Positions 36,983 to 46,462 of a stretch of DNA of 64,000 bases are shown piece by piece. The DNA lies in the NCBI GenBank assembly GCA_963835885.1, contig CAWIHF010000008.1:32072-96071 (forward strand), in the 5' to 3' direction. Every line of letters begins with the position of its first letter. Within the stretch, counting starts at the first letter, position 1. Under the pieces are notes generated by a model that was not told the DNA's origin, searched no databases, and saw only the letters and a list, made by a program, of their open reading frames with translations. The translations under genes and the position numbers were made by a program. This stretch comes from Roseiarcus sp963835885. Lineage in GTDB: Bacteria > Pseudomonadota > Alphaproteobacteria > Rhizobiales > Beijerinckiaceae.

Positions 36983-38616
36983 ATGACGCTCATCAAGAGC
37001 ATGTTGCTCGGTTCGGCGACCGCCATCGTCGCCGTCGCCGCAGCGCAGGCGGCCGATCTTCCCACTCGCAAGGCGGCGCCTGTCGAATATGTAAGAGTCT
37101 GCAACGTCGGCGGCATCACCGGCTGGGTCCTGCCGGGCTCCGACACCTGCGTGAAGCTGTCGGGCTACATCACCGCGCAGTTCACGGGCGGCAACCTCAA
37201 CACCCAATACAATTGGGGCTCGGTCGTCGACGCTCTCGCCGCGGCCACCAACCCGGCGGCCCCCATCACCTACACGATCCCGCCGGCGCTGTTGACGACC
37301 GGATCGGCTGCCGCGTGGAGCCAGCGCAATCAGCGCGTTCTGCTCGCACGGCCCGACACTTTCCTGCGTGACGCGACTGGCTGGACGAACTCGAGCCAAT
37401 TTCGGCTTCGACTTTGCCTCCAACACCGCCTACGGGCCCCTGATCGGTCACTTCGACATCAACTCGGAAAACGGCAACGGGTTCGACACCACCGGCGGTT
37501 ACACTTATATGAACACCGGCTACCTGACCTGGGCCGGCATCACCGCCGGTAAGGCCGCCTCGTTTTACTCGTTCACCGGCGGCGGCGACAACTGGGCGAA
37601 CTTCGCATCGCCCGATCAGAAGGGGTTCAACGAACCCGACTTGATGGCCTACACCGCCTCGTTTGGCGGCGGCTTCTCGGCGACGATCGCCGCCCAGAGC
37701 CCGGGTTGCAATGGCGCCGGCGGGCAGCCTTGCGGGTTGCCGGCCGGCTCGGGCGGCGGTACCCGGTTGACCGAGGGCACGCTCGTTTACGGCGGCCAGC
37801 GCTGGCCGGACATCGTCGGCGACTCTGCATGTCAAGCAGGGCTGGGGCGAGGCCCAAGTTTCCGGCGTAGTGCACAACGTCAACGTTCGCGACGCCGCGT
37901 TCGCCGACGAGTACGGCTTAAATAACCCCAATGGGTTTAGCTGCGGCCTCACGGGTCTCCTCCCTTGCAACGCCCAGAAAACCCAGACCGGCTGGGGTAT
38001 CGACGCCGGCGTGAAGGTCAACCTGCCGTCCTTCGGCGCGGGCGACGACTTCCTGGTCACCGGCTCCTACACCCAGAGCGCGGTGTGGTACTCGGGTCTA
38101 CCGGACATGATGTGGGGCGAGAACGGCCAGACGAACGGCAACGGCCAGTCGATGTATATGTCCGACGCCTATTTCAACCCACTCACCAACCAATGGTCGA
38201 AGCCGACCGCCTGGTCGGTCAGCGGCCTGCTCGAGCACCACTTCACGCCGGAGTTCTACATCGATCTCGAGGGCTCATACGGCGAGTTGAACTGGAGCAA
38301 CATGGGCGGCGGCTGCTACATCCTCGGCTTCGGCTGCGGCGCCGCGCAATACGTCAATGGCCCGCTGTCGAAGAGTGCGAGGACCTGGCTGATCGGCACG
38401 GATATCGGCTGGAACCCGGTCACGAACCTGAACTTCGACCTTGAGTTGATGTATCAGAGCACGAACCAGGACCGCCCGAGCGGCTTCGCCGGGACCATAT
38501 ACAATAGCGGTCTGGTTAATCCGGACGGATCCAGCGCCGCATTCTTCGTGCCCGGCGACTGGCACGGCACGTCGAGCGGCTTCGCCGGCCGCTTCCGCAT
38601 CACCCGTTACTTCTGA
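36983..38616 (+). CDS. Alphaproteobacterial outer-membrane porin, frameshifted
   Basis: About 540 residues. The signal peptide MTLIKSMLLGSATAIVAVAA is followed by ADLPTRKAAPVEYV and CVKLSGYITAQF, typical of Hyphomicrobiales porins, and the protein ends in Phe (FRITRYF), the beta-barrel export signal. Two frame changes are needed, near 37390 and 37823; both sides are clearly porin (NFGFDFASNTAYGPLIGHFD; TLHVKQGWGEAQVSGVVHNV). TGGAGG nine bases upstream fixes the start at 36983. It would form a trimeric diffusion channel. Confidence 0.85.
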
Positions 38617-38642
38617 TCGCCAACCGATCGGTTGAAACAAGG

Positions 38643-38670
38643 CCCCGGAGCGCAAGCTCCGGGGTTTCTT
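38643..38670 (+). terminator. Rho-independent terminator of the porin gene
   Basis: Nine-base stem CCCCGGAGC / GCTCCGGGG with a GCAA tetraloop, followed by TTTCTT, 26 bp after the porin stop. Confidence 0.88.
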
Positions 38671-39568
38671 GTGTTGGATCGCATTTGCGAGCGCCGGACT
38701 TGCAATAACCTCGTGGTTGGCGACGGCAAGCCAAGGCCAGTCCGGCCATGACGCCCCGACATACAACATTTTCTTGCCACGCTTGCAAATCTGTTCTATG
38801 TTCGTTCTTGCTGTCTTGAAGCAGACCGGCGAGTCGGTCTGCTTGCGTCGAAGCCGCCGAGCCTCATCGATCAACGCAGCGCGCCTGCGTGAGTGGCGAA
38901 AGCAGAAATCCTTTTTGCGTCTGTTTAACGACGGCCGCCGAGGGCGCGGCGCGTGAGGAGCTGACAATGGGGCGGGCCGGCTTTGACTCCCGCCCGTCGC
39001 TCGAATGGAATTGGCCGAGGTAGGATCATGCTCCATGGCGCTTCTGGATCATCCCTACCCACCTGCGCCCGGTCCAGTACGGCTCTGGCCGGGAAGAAGG
39101 GCATGTTTTTTTCTTTGCTTCTTTGCCTGGATTGTTGGATTCTTCTGGATTCCTTGTAACCCATTGAAAAGCACTGAATAGGACGAAGGAATCCAAGAAA
39201 ATCCAGGCCCGTTTTCTTGGTCTGGCTTGCCCTGGCTTGGAGGAATTTGGTCTAAGGCGGCAGCGTCATTGGGGCGGGCGCCAGCAAGAGCCAGCCTGGG
39301 AGTTACTCTTTGCCTGTTTGCCGGGCGGCCGGAAATGGCGCCGCAAAGGCTTGAAAGGATTGATTCCGCGGTCGGAATTGGTTGTGCTCGGGAAGCGTCG
39401 GACCCCCATGATCTGGTAGGAGGACGCGCAGCCGTCGTTGCACCCGGCTCTCCATGCTGGCGCGCCGTGCTCCAAGCGATATCCGCTACGGCGACAGCCC
39501 CGCGCAACCCCCGCAAGGATATCTCAACTCCGATCTGAGACTTCTGCGTCTCGGATGGCGGGGCTTCG
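38671..39568. other. Gene-poor stretch upstream of the hybrid kinase
   Basis: About 900 bp with only short frames. Around 39127-39215 a cluster of related words (TGGATTCTTCTGGATTCC, then GGAATCCAAGAAAATCCA) forms an imperfect inverted repeat across an AT-rich centre. A 60-codon frame at 39237-39419 ends in a basic tail of unknown meaning. I call no gene. Confidence 0.35.
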
Positions 39569-41326
39569 ATGGACACGGGCGCGATCATTGCGGCGCATGC
39601 GCTGAGCCTCCAGGCGGGGCTGATGGTCGCGCTCGCGGCGGCGCTCGCGGCGGCTCTGGCGCGCGCCCGGTCGAAGGCCGAAACGCGCGCGCGGCGGTCC
39701 GCGGTCGAGAACGAGGCGCTGCGCGACGAGGTCTGGCGGCTCAAGGAGGCGGCCGCGGCGCGCGAGCGGGCAGAAGCGGCGAGCGAAGCGAAGTCGCGCT
39801 TCCTCGCCACGATGAGCCACGAGATCCGCACGCCGATCAACGGCATTCTCGGCATGGCCGATCTGTTGCGGGAGGCCGCGCTCAGTCCCGAGAATATGAG
39901 CTATGTCGAAACGATTCGCAGCTCCGGCGCGGCTCTCATCGCGCTCGTTGACCAGATTCTCGATCTCTCCAAGATCGAGGCCGGCCATCTCGGCCTCGTC
40001 GTCGAGACGGTCGATCTCGTCAGGCTCGTCGAGGGGGTCGTCGAGCTGCTCGCGCCTCGCGCCCAGAGCAAGGGGATCGAGATCGCCGTCTCGATCAGCG
40101 CCGAGGCGCCCCGCTTGGTGCTCGGCGACGGAATGCGCCTGAGGCAAGTCTTGATCAACCTCGCCGGCAATGCGGTGAAGTTCACCTCGGCGGGCGGCGT
40201 CTGCGTTTCGGTCGAGCGCGGGCAGGAGCAGGCGCTGCGCTTCGCCGTGGCCGACACCGGGCCCGGCGTGCCGCCGGAGCGCCGCGCGGCGATCTTCGAG
40301 GACTTCGAGCAGGGCGACGGCTCCGACGCGCGCCGCTTCGAAGGCGCCGGCCTCGGGCTCGCCATCTCCCGCCAGCTCGTCGGTCTGATGGGCGGCGCGC
40401 TGACCCTCGACGACAATCCCTCCGGCGGCTCGGTCTTCGCCTTCGCGATCTCCCTGCCGGAGGTCCCCTCGCGCGTCGCCGCCGGGCCGCGCGACGGGAA
40501 GAGGGCGGAGCTCAAGGGCGCCCGGGTGCTCATCGTCGCCAATTCGCCGTTCGAGGCCCCCGCCATTGCGGCGCGCCTGACTGAAGCCGGGGCGAGGGTT
40601 GTGCGCGCCGAAGGGCTCGAATCCGGCCTTGCCGCTCTTGCTGAAGCCGAACGGCCGGACCTCGTCATCGTCGACTGCGCGCTGGGCCCCGAGGCGACCG
40701 ACCGGCTGGCGCGCGCCGCCCGCGCCGCGGGAGCGCCGAAGAGCCTCGTCCTCTTTTCGCCGTTCGAGCGTCGGGCCTTCGGACAGACGTCGCTTGCGGG
40801 CTTCGATGGATGGCTGGTGAAGCCGGTGCGCGCTCGCTCGTTGTTCGAGCGCCTGGCGGCGGAATTTCCCCGCGAGCGGCTGGAAGAGGCCCGATCGCCA
40901 AGGCGACGGACACTGCTCGCCGAGGACAACGACATCAACGCCCTTATTGCCCAGAAAGCCCTCGCCCGCCTCGGTTTCGACGTTGTCCGGGCGTTGGACG
41001 GATACGAAGCGTTACGGCTCGCGGCGCCCACGCCGGGCGCGCCTGCCGCATTCGATCTCATCCTCATGGACCTCAAGATGCCGGGCCTCGATGGCCTCGA
41101 GGCGACGCGCTGTTTGCGCCGGCTCGAGTTCGAGAGCCGCTCGCCGCGGACGCCTGTCATCGCATTGACCGCCAACGCCCTCGAGGACGAGCGGCGGGCC
41201 TGCAAGGCGGCGGGATTCGACGCCTTCCTCGTCAAGCCCTTCGAGATTAGCGATCTGGCGGGAGAAATCGAGCGGTTGTGCGGCGACAGCGCGGAGGCCC
41301 TCGACGCGCTCGGCCGGGCGTCATAA
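39569..41326 (+). CDS. Hybrid sensor histidine kinase/response regulator
   Basis: 585 residues. One N-terminal membrane helix (about 10-30) leads into a coiled coil, a HisKA domain with phospho-acceptor H84 (FLATMSHEIRTPINGILG) and an HATPase domain (NLAGNAVKF, DTGPGVP, GAGLGLAISRQL). A degenerate receiver-like domain follows, and then a true C-terminal receiver (LLAEDNDINALIAQ; LILMDLKMPGLDG with the phospho-Asp; LTANALEDE). There is no periplasmic sensor domain, so the signal is sensed in or near the membrane. No cognate regulator is adjacent. Confidence 0.92.
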   Translation: MDTGAIIAAHALSLQAGLMVALAAALAAALARARSKAETRARRSAVENEALRDEVWRLKEAAAARERAEAASEAKSRFLATMSHEIRTPINGILGMADLLREAALSPENMSYVETIRSSGAALIALVDQILDLSKIEAGHLGLVVETVDLVRLVEGVVELLAPRAQSKGIEIAVSISAEAPRLVLGDGMRLRQVLINLAGNAVKFTSAGGVCVSVERGQEQALRFAVADTGPGVPPERRAAIFEDFEQGDGSDARRFEGAGLGLAISRQLVGLMGGALTLDDNPSGGSVFAFAISLPEVPSRVAAGPRDGKRAELKGARVLIVANSPFEAPAIAARLTEAGARVVRAEGLESGLAALAEAERPDLVIVDCALGPEATDRLARAARAAGAPKSLVLFSPFERRAFGQTSLAGFDGWLVKPVRARSLFERLAAEFPRERLEEARSPRRRTLLAEDNDINALIAQKALARLGFDVVRALDGYEALRLAAPTPGAPAAFDLILMDLKMPGLDGLEATRCLRRLEFESRSPRTPVIALTANALEDERRACKAAGFDAFLVKPFEISDLAGEIERLCGDSAEALDALGRAS

Positions 41327-41384
41327 AACCTACCGGCGATCATGGTTCTGCTGCACAAATAAGGCTGATTCGCGAGGACGCTGG

Positions 41385-42281
41385 GTGGCGCTGACATTCG
41401 CAACGAGACCGGGGGCGGACGGCGTCGGGTTCCTGCATCGATTGTCCCGCAAACGCGATCTTGCCGGACTCGGTCCGGTGCTGGCGCGCTCCGGCTCGCT
41501 CGAAGCACGCTTGGCGGTCACCAAGAAGGACGTCCGGCGGGCCCAGAAGCTGCGCTATCGGGCGTTCTTCGAGGAGGGCGGCGCCACCCCCGATCCGACC
41601 GCTCGGATCATCCGCCGCGACGTTTGCCGCTTCGACGGGGTGAGCGACCATCTGATTGTCGTCGACAGGACGCTCCAACATCGCGACGGCTCGCCGCAAT
41701 TGGTCGGCGTCTATCGTCTGCTGCGGCAGGACGTGGCGGAGCGCAACTTCGGCTTCTATAGCGCGCTCGAATTCGACCTCGATTCTCTGATCGCCTGCCG
41801 CCCGACGACCCGCTTTCTCGAGGTCGGCCGCGCCTGCACAGCGCCGAGCCACCGTGGCCGGCGGGTTCTCGAACTTTTATGGCGCGGGCTCTGGGCCTAT
41901 GCGCGCCACCACAAGATGGACGCGATGATCGGTTGCGCGAGCCTGCCCGGCGCCGATCCCGCCATGCACGCCCGCGCCATCCGGGCGCTTGCGGCCGGCA
42001 GCGGCGATCCCTCATGGCGGGTTGCGCCGCGGCCCGAGCGTTCCGGGGCGCTCGGCAAGGATGAAGCCGCGCCGCCGGCCGATCCGCGCGGCCTCATGCG
42101 CGTTCTGCCGCCGCTCGTCAAAGGCTACTGGCGGCTCGGCGCGACGTTCAGCCCGGTCCCGGCGGTCGACCGGGCTTTCAACACCACGGACATCTTCGTC
42201 GTGATGCCGCTGGCCGACGTCGAGCGGCGCTACCTGCAATTCTTCGGCTTCGACCAGGCGCCGGCGCCGCGCGCGGCCTGA
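41385..42281 (+). CDS. OlsB-like N-acyltransferase (GNAT fold, hemolysin-like)
   Basis: 298 residues with the Acetyltransf_5 fold of ornithine/amino-acid N-acyltransferases that make lyso-ornithine lipids. Motifs: LRYRAFFEEGG, LVGVYRLLRQDVAE, FLEVGRACTAPSHRGRRVLELLW and MIGCASLPGADP. A GTG start at 41385 is used. It lies 58 bp after the kinase. No olsA-type partner is next to it. Confidence 0.82.
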   Translation: MALTFATRPGADGVGFLHRLSRKRDLAGLGPVLARSGSLEARLAVTKKDVRRAQKLRYRAFFEEGGATPDPTARIIRRDVCRFDGVSDHLIVVDRTLQHRDGSPQLVGVYRLLRQDVAERNFGFYSALEFDLDSLIACRPTTRFLEVGRACTAPSHRGRRVLELLWRGLWAYARHHKMDAMIGCASLPGADPAMHARAIRALAAGSGDPSWRVAPRPERSGALGKDEAAPPADPRGLMRVLPPLVKGYWRLGATFSPVPAVDRAFNTTDIFVVMPLADVERRYLQFFGFDQAPAPRAA

Positions 42282-42364
42282 AGGAATGCGTTCGGGGAAT
42301 TCCCTTCTGCGCTGAATTCGTCTATGGGAGAGTTTCCGCCGGTCCTGATCCGCGCGGAAATGAT

Positions 42365-42441
42365 GCGCCCGTAGCTCAGCTGGATAGAGCGTTGCCCTCC
42401 GAAGGCAGAGGCCACAGGTTCGAATCCTGTCGGGCGCGCCA
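42365..42441 (+). tRNA. tRNA-Arg(CCG)
   Basis: Acceptor GCGCCCG pairs with CGGGCGC, D arm GCTCAGCTGGATAGAGC, anticodon arm TTGCC-CTCCGAA-GGCAG giving CCG, T arm ACAGGTTCGAATCCTGT, CCA encoded. Its last 49 bases (42393-42441) are repeated exactly at 56044-56092. It is therefore the attachment site of an integrated element, and the gene is left intact. Confidence 0.97.
42393..42441. repeat. attL: 49-bp direct repeat inside tRNA-Arg
   Basis: Runs from the anticodon stem to the CCA end of the tRNA; identical to 56044-56092. Confidence 0.93.
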
Positions 42442-42487
42442 TTAGTTTCAAAGGCTTAGGCTGATCGCGCGCCGCAAGGCTGGAGAC

Positions 42488-42510
42488 CTAGCTAGCAGAT
42501 AGCTAGCAGG
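42488..42510. repeat. Subterminal tandem repeat, left end of the element
   Basis: Two tandem 11-mers, TAGCTAGCAGA and TAGCTAGCAGG, preceded by C. The same 23 bases occur in the same orientation at 55909-55931. They are probably integrase arm-binding sites. Confidence 0.7.
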
Positions 42511-42898
42511 AGCACTGTTCCGGCACTACGGCGAAGGCGGGCTTCGATCGTGCGCGGAGAGGGGCAACGCCTCGGCGAATTGTGAAAGCCGGCGAATGAA
42601 GCGCGGCCACGGCTCGGGCGATTCCCTCGGCGGCTTGGAATGGCCCGCAGTTGGGCGAACTGCGAAATCGAGCGTGGGCCGATTTCTGCAACCCAATTGG
42701 TCCTTGGGGGTGGGTGATCGCGAGGCCTCTTTCGACCCTTCCCCCAAAAAACAGTAGTACAGTTAGTACTAAACCAATGTGTCGATTCCTTATTATCGGT
42801 ATGTGGTTGTGAAGTGGTCGGCCTTGTAAAAATGATAAAGCTAGGAGGCCGTTCGGTAGTGCGGTAAAAGCAGCCTCAATTTCCCGCGAGAGGCTCTC
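42511..42898. promoter_or_regulatory. Gene-free leader of the ParA-like gene with an inverted-repeat operator
   Basis: 388 bp without a gene I would call. At 42755-42771 lies TAGTAC-AGTTA-GTACTA, a perfect six-base inverted repeat in an AT-rich promoter-like stretch. It is 127 bp before the ParA-like start and is a candidate autoregulatory site for the ATPase or the downstream ribbon-helix-helix protein. Confidence 0.45.
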
Positions 42899-43898
42899 AT
42901 GGCAAAAACCATCAGCATTTTCAATAACAAAGGGGGAGTTGGCAAGACGACGTACATGTATCACGTTGCGCACATGTTGGCTCGTCGCCACCTTAGCGTT
43001 TTAATGGTGGATTGCGACAGCCAATGCAATCTGACCGCGTATTCATTGGACGACTCTGGACATCAAGAAGGCTTGGGCCGACACCGGCAATAGCATCTAT
43101 CAGGCTATTGAGCCTGTCTACAAAACCACTGGCGACGTTCGGGATCGCGCGCCCTACAGGCTGAATGCCGAGGGAGAACTATATCTCATTCCTGGGGATT
43201 TGAGGCTTAGCAATTTCGAGGATTTGCTAGGAGATACGTGGAATAGTGCCAAAGGCGGTAGCGAACCAGCTTTGAGGGCGCAGTCAGCAATACATCGCTG
43301 TATCCAGAAGGCTGTCAACAAAGTCGGAGCCGATATGGTGCTTCTTGATCTTGGGCCGAATCTCGGCGCCCTTAATAGGGCTGCCTTGGCGACTAGCGAC
43401 TATTTCATCACTCCGGTTGCACCTGACCTTTTTTCGATTCAAGGCACCGAAAATTTAGGCAATAAGCTCCTAACATGGCGAAAAGAATGGGACCAGAGCA
43501 ATGCTGCTTGGACCGGAGAACTTTCTATCCCCAAGGGGAGACCGAAATATCTTGGCTACGTCGTGCAAATGCACAATATGCGCTCTAATTCCGAAAATGG
43601 AATGACCCTTGGCTGGTCGATCTACGGACAAGAGTTGGAACCTGCAATCCGTGAGAACATTGTCAAGAAATTGAGTGCTGTCGGGCAAGTGATTGACTGG
43701 GACGACGGCAAGTTCAAACTCGGCCAAATCCCCAATCTCCACAGCCTGATTCCATATTCTCTAGAGGCTCGAAAGCCTGTCTTTGATTGTGGGTCTGCCG
43801 ACGGCCTGAGAGGAGCACATATTCGCAAGGCAGCTGAGTCCGTTCAGCATTTTGAGGGGATGGTTGAAATTCTCGAAACGGTTGCGGGGTGGGATTAA
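42899..43898 (+). CDS. ParA/MinD-like P-loop ATPase, frameshifted
   Basis: About 332 residues. The deviant Walker A motif is FNNKGGVGKTT (residues 8-18), switch I is VDCDSQCNLT, and Walker B is MVLLDLGPNLG. One extra T near 43052 breaks the frame; corrected, it continues LDIKKAWADTGNSIYQAIEP. The sequence is longer than plasmid ParA proteins and has an insertion around SIPKGRPKYLGYVVQMHNM. It could segregate or stabilise the excised element, or position another complex. No ParB-like partner is adjacent, only the small RHH protein. Confidence 0.8.
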
Positions 43899-43987
43899 GG
43901 CGCTGCGGTAAGGCCTCCGAACGTAGGAATGTCGCCTTCACGATGTTATAAGTGACTTCGGATTGGACGCTTTTTGTGGGTGTTTCG

Positions 43988-44389
43988 ATGTCGAGCCGGT
44001 GGTTGTCTCCCCTTTCAGTCCGCCTTCCCCGAGCCGAACGCGGCTTCGTCGTCTCGTATGCGCGAGCGCACGATCTCAGCATCTCCGGGCTCATCAAGAA
44101 GGCCCTGCGACAGTACCTCAGGGGCGTAGACGCCGGCGTAGACATGGCCCCACGCAACGGCGTTCCAGACACGGCCCGGGACGTCAATTCGATGGGCGGG
44201 TGGCCGTCCCCGCCGTCTGCCCCTCGCGGCTTGGCGGACGCTTGTGCTGCAAGCCGTCCTGGCTATTTCACCGATACTCACGGCCCGGTGACGCAGACAT
44301 GGAACAAACGCCGAGCCGAAAGCAAGCGCGAGAGCCTTGAACGGCGGTTTGGGCCTCGACAGCCCTCTGGCGATTACTTCACCGAGTGA
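43988..44389 (+). CDS. Ribbon-helix-helix-type small protein
   Basis: 133 residues from ATG 43988. The N-terminal third, LSVRLPRAERGFVVSYARAH followed by SISGLIKKALRQYL, fits a beta-strand and two helices of the CopG/Arc (RHH) fold. The rest is low-complexity and Pro/Arg-rich. It follows the ParA-like ATPase by 89 bp and may be its DNA-binding partner or repressor, analogous to ParA-RHH partition pairs. The function is inferred only from fold and position. Confidence 0.55.
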   Translation: MSSRWLSPLSVRLPRAERGFVVSYARAHDLSISGLIKKALRQYLRGVDAGVDMAPRNGVPDTARDVNSMGGWPSPPSAPRGLADACAASRPGYFTDTHGPVTQTWNKRRAESKRESLERRFGPRQPSGDYFTE

Positions 44390-44569
44390 GCTTCGCGCCC
44401 AATTGAATGTCTCTAACAGGTCCGCGCTGAAAAATTTGAAAAAAGCTCTGTGAGCCTCGCCCAAAGGAGTTCGTGGGGTGCTCCCGGCAGTACTTGGACC
44501 GCACCTTCCATGCCGTCTATGTCAGTGAGGGCCACAATATTGTAGAAATCATCATCCGCCGGAGAGACA

Positions 44570-45655
44570 GTGCGCCGGATTCTGGGCTATGGGGCAACAA
44601 CCGGGATGTTAACGCGCATAGCAATAGCGTTCGGTTTTTTGTTCGGAGCAGCGTCCATGGCGGACGCAATGATCTTCACTTGGCGCGACCATTTGACCGT
44701 GCAGGCGTCGGGACCGATCGAAGCAGGTGATGCGGCGCGATTCGCGGCGCTTCCAAAATTTGAGACGTTGGAGCTAGACAGTCCTGGCGGGTCAGTCGGC
44801 GAAGCCCTGCGAATGGTGGCGAACATGGACGCTCGCGGGGGCATCCGCGCGGTGGTTAAGCCAAGCTCATCATGCGCATCAGCGTGTGCGATGGCACTGT
44901 TCGTTTCGGGAAAGACGCGCGTCGTTTACATGGGTGGACGCCTCGGCATTCACTCTTGCGCCATGCCGGACGGCACTCCAGCCCCCGAATGCAATGAGAC
45001 CATGGCCGCAAACGCGTTCGCACATGGTGTACCTTGGGGGGTCATAGAGGGCTTCAGTAAGTACACCTCACCTTCTAGCATGTTGTGGCTTGGGGCCGAA
45101 GACGCTGAGTGCTGGGGACTAATAAAGTGGAGCTTCGGAGATACCTCGGACACTGGGGTAGCATGCTTTTTATGGAGCCTGCTTACTGAAGAAAAACGTA
45201 TGCCTCAAGAAGTCACGGCCAAGAACGCCGATGATATCGTGTGCAGAATGAACGCAGGAACCTCGCGCATTTACGTCTCAACGGGGCGCGTCGAGCAGGG
45301 CTTTTCCAACGTGTACCGAAGAGCTTGCGAACAAATCGCGACAGACCCTAAGTCCCCAAAATATGCTGCTATCGACATCATGCTGTGGCTCACGCTCACA
45401 GACCCGAACATCTTGGCGCTAAAGCCGGGCACGTTAACGGCGCAAGTCTTGGATAATGATGAGGACCAAATCAAGAATTGCTGGAAGTGCCTAACCATAA
45501 TAGGGATGTCGCAGCTGATGCACAGATACTACAAAGACGGTCTAGAAACTTTGCAGATTGCCGTGAAAATTGTTAAACGCGATACCGGCTCAGTACCCGC
45601 ATGGCTTACCTCCAGAGTTGACCTCGCTGCGCAGGCGACCAAGGGACGACAATAA
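44570..45655 (+). CDS. Exported ClpP/SppA-like serine protease domain protein
   Basis: 361 residues from GTG 44570, which has GGAGAG just upstream; ATG 44606 is an alternative. The signal peptide is MLTRIAIAFGFLFGAASMAD. Residues 60-150 follow the COG3904 periplasmic ClpP-like fold: LELDSPGGSVGEALRMV, SSSCASACAMALFVSG with the candidate nucleophile Ser between the two Cys-containing turns, and GGRLGIHSC with the His. A helical C-terminal region of about 170 residues has no match I know. It stands alone as island cargo between the ParA module and remnants of older insertions. Confidence 0.7.
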   Translation: MRRILGYGATTGMLTRIAIAFGFLFGAASMADAMIFTWRDHLTVQASGPIEAGDAARFAALPKFETLELDSPGGSVGEALRMVANMDARGGIRAVVKPSSSCASACAMALFVSGKTRVVYMGGRLGIHSCAMPDGTPAPECNETMAANAFAHGVPWGVIEGFSKYTSPSSMLWLGAEDAECWGLIKWSFGDTSDTGVACFLWSLLTEEKRMPQEVTAKNADDIVCRMNAGTSRIYVSTGRVEQGFSNVYRRACEQIATDPKSPKYAAIDIMLWLTLTDPNILALKPGTLTAQVLDNDEDQIKNCWKCLTIIGMSQLMHRYYKDGLETLQIAVKIVKRDTGSVPAWLTSRVDLAAQATKGRQ

Positions 45656-45735
45656 TCAAATCAAGACTTTCGCACGAGAAATAGTCATCAGCAAAGTCAG
45701 TAAAAATCCCGCGGAACGCCCTTATTTCTCTAGGC

Positions 45736-45802
45736 TTGTGACGTTGTGACGGTTTCCGGCGGCAGATATCGCGAGAAGGCGTCTTCGAACGCTTCAAGCT
45801 TG
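45736..45802. repeat. Partial copy of the primase 3' end
   Basis: 67 bases match 50673-50739 with one mismatch, in the same orientation, and similarity continues weakly on both sides (CCGCGGAAC upstream, ATCGCCG-like downstream). It corresponds to the last codons and stop of a primase/helicase gene on the minus strand. Confidence 0.8.
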
Positions 45803-45976
45803 CGGGTCCGGTCGCCGACGCAGACGGTTCAAGGAAAGTACCGCTGGAACCGGGCCCGACGTGACGAACGGGGGCCCGGAGCTCGACCAAGCGATCAATG
45901 CCCCCACACCATGGGCGAAAATGGTCCGCATCGCCATCACGCCGCCGCCGTCCTGACGAGGCGGGCGCAGCGATCC

Positions 45977-46162
45977 TTATGTGTGCAGGATCACCAACCC
46001 TCCGTGGCCGTCGGATCCGAAGGTGAAGCTCGACCTCGTAAAGTCGCCGTCGAAGGAGAGGTGCGCGATCGCTCCGCTTGAACCGTTCACGGTCAGGATG
46101 CCGGACGCGCTCGATCCGGAACAGGCGAGGATGGTCGTCGCGGTGCGCAAGGTATCGGACAC
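45977..46162 (-). pseudogene. C-terminal fragment of a secreted beta-repeat protein
   Basis: 61 codons from a GTG ending GAIAHLSFDGDFTRSSFTFG and then SDGHGGLVILHT. That ending is typical of large RTX/VCBS-like secreted proteins of rhizobia, whose last repeat closes with SDGHGG plus a short hydrophobic tail. Nothing upstream continues it. I take it as a remnant; a real 61-residue protein is possible but unlikely. Confidence 0.45.
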
Positions 46163-46462
46163 CGCTCAGGCGCGGGGACAGTGTGGGTCCCCTCTCAATC
46201 GGATATTTGACATTTGTCCGAGACGGAAAAATCTCTGCGCCTCTGTGAATTTCACTGCGCCGGACAGAAAACTGATTGGATTGCGCCCGAACTGATGCAG
46301 CTCAATTGGCGAGCCGGCCGCGACGACAAGTCGCATGACGATGTCGCTCGGGATGTAGTACGACCTAAAAATGTCAGAGTGGAACTCTGATCGCTATGCG
46401 CGGGGCCGAGTGACTCCTCTTGGTCGGCGCGGGCGAAGCTGACCGCCGAAGGAGGATCGACC

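Larger units (their letters stand above)
45656..46462. other. Patchwork of gene fragments and repeats
   Basis: About 800 bp. It contains a copy of the 3' end of the element's primase gene (45736-45802), a C-terminal scrap of a secreted repeat protein on the minus strand (45977-46162), and a small hairpin TCAGAGT-GGA-ACTCTGA at 46374-46390. It looks like a boundary where older insertions decayed. Confidence 0.55.

Noticed and set aside
39901..41508. A 535-codon minus-strand open frame opposite the hybrid kinase
   Set aside because: Ser/Arg-rich composition typical of an antisense shadow of a GC-rich gene; the plus strand encodes a complete kinase.
42503..42991. A 162-codon minus-strand open frame at the left end of the element
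   Set aside because: It overlaps the ParA start, the operator and the tandem repeat, and has no domain.
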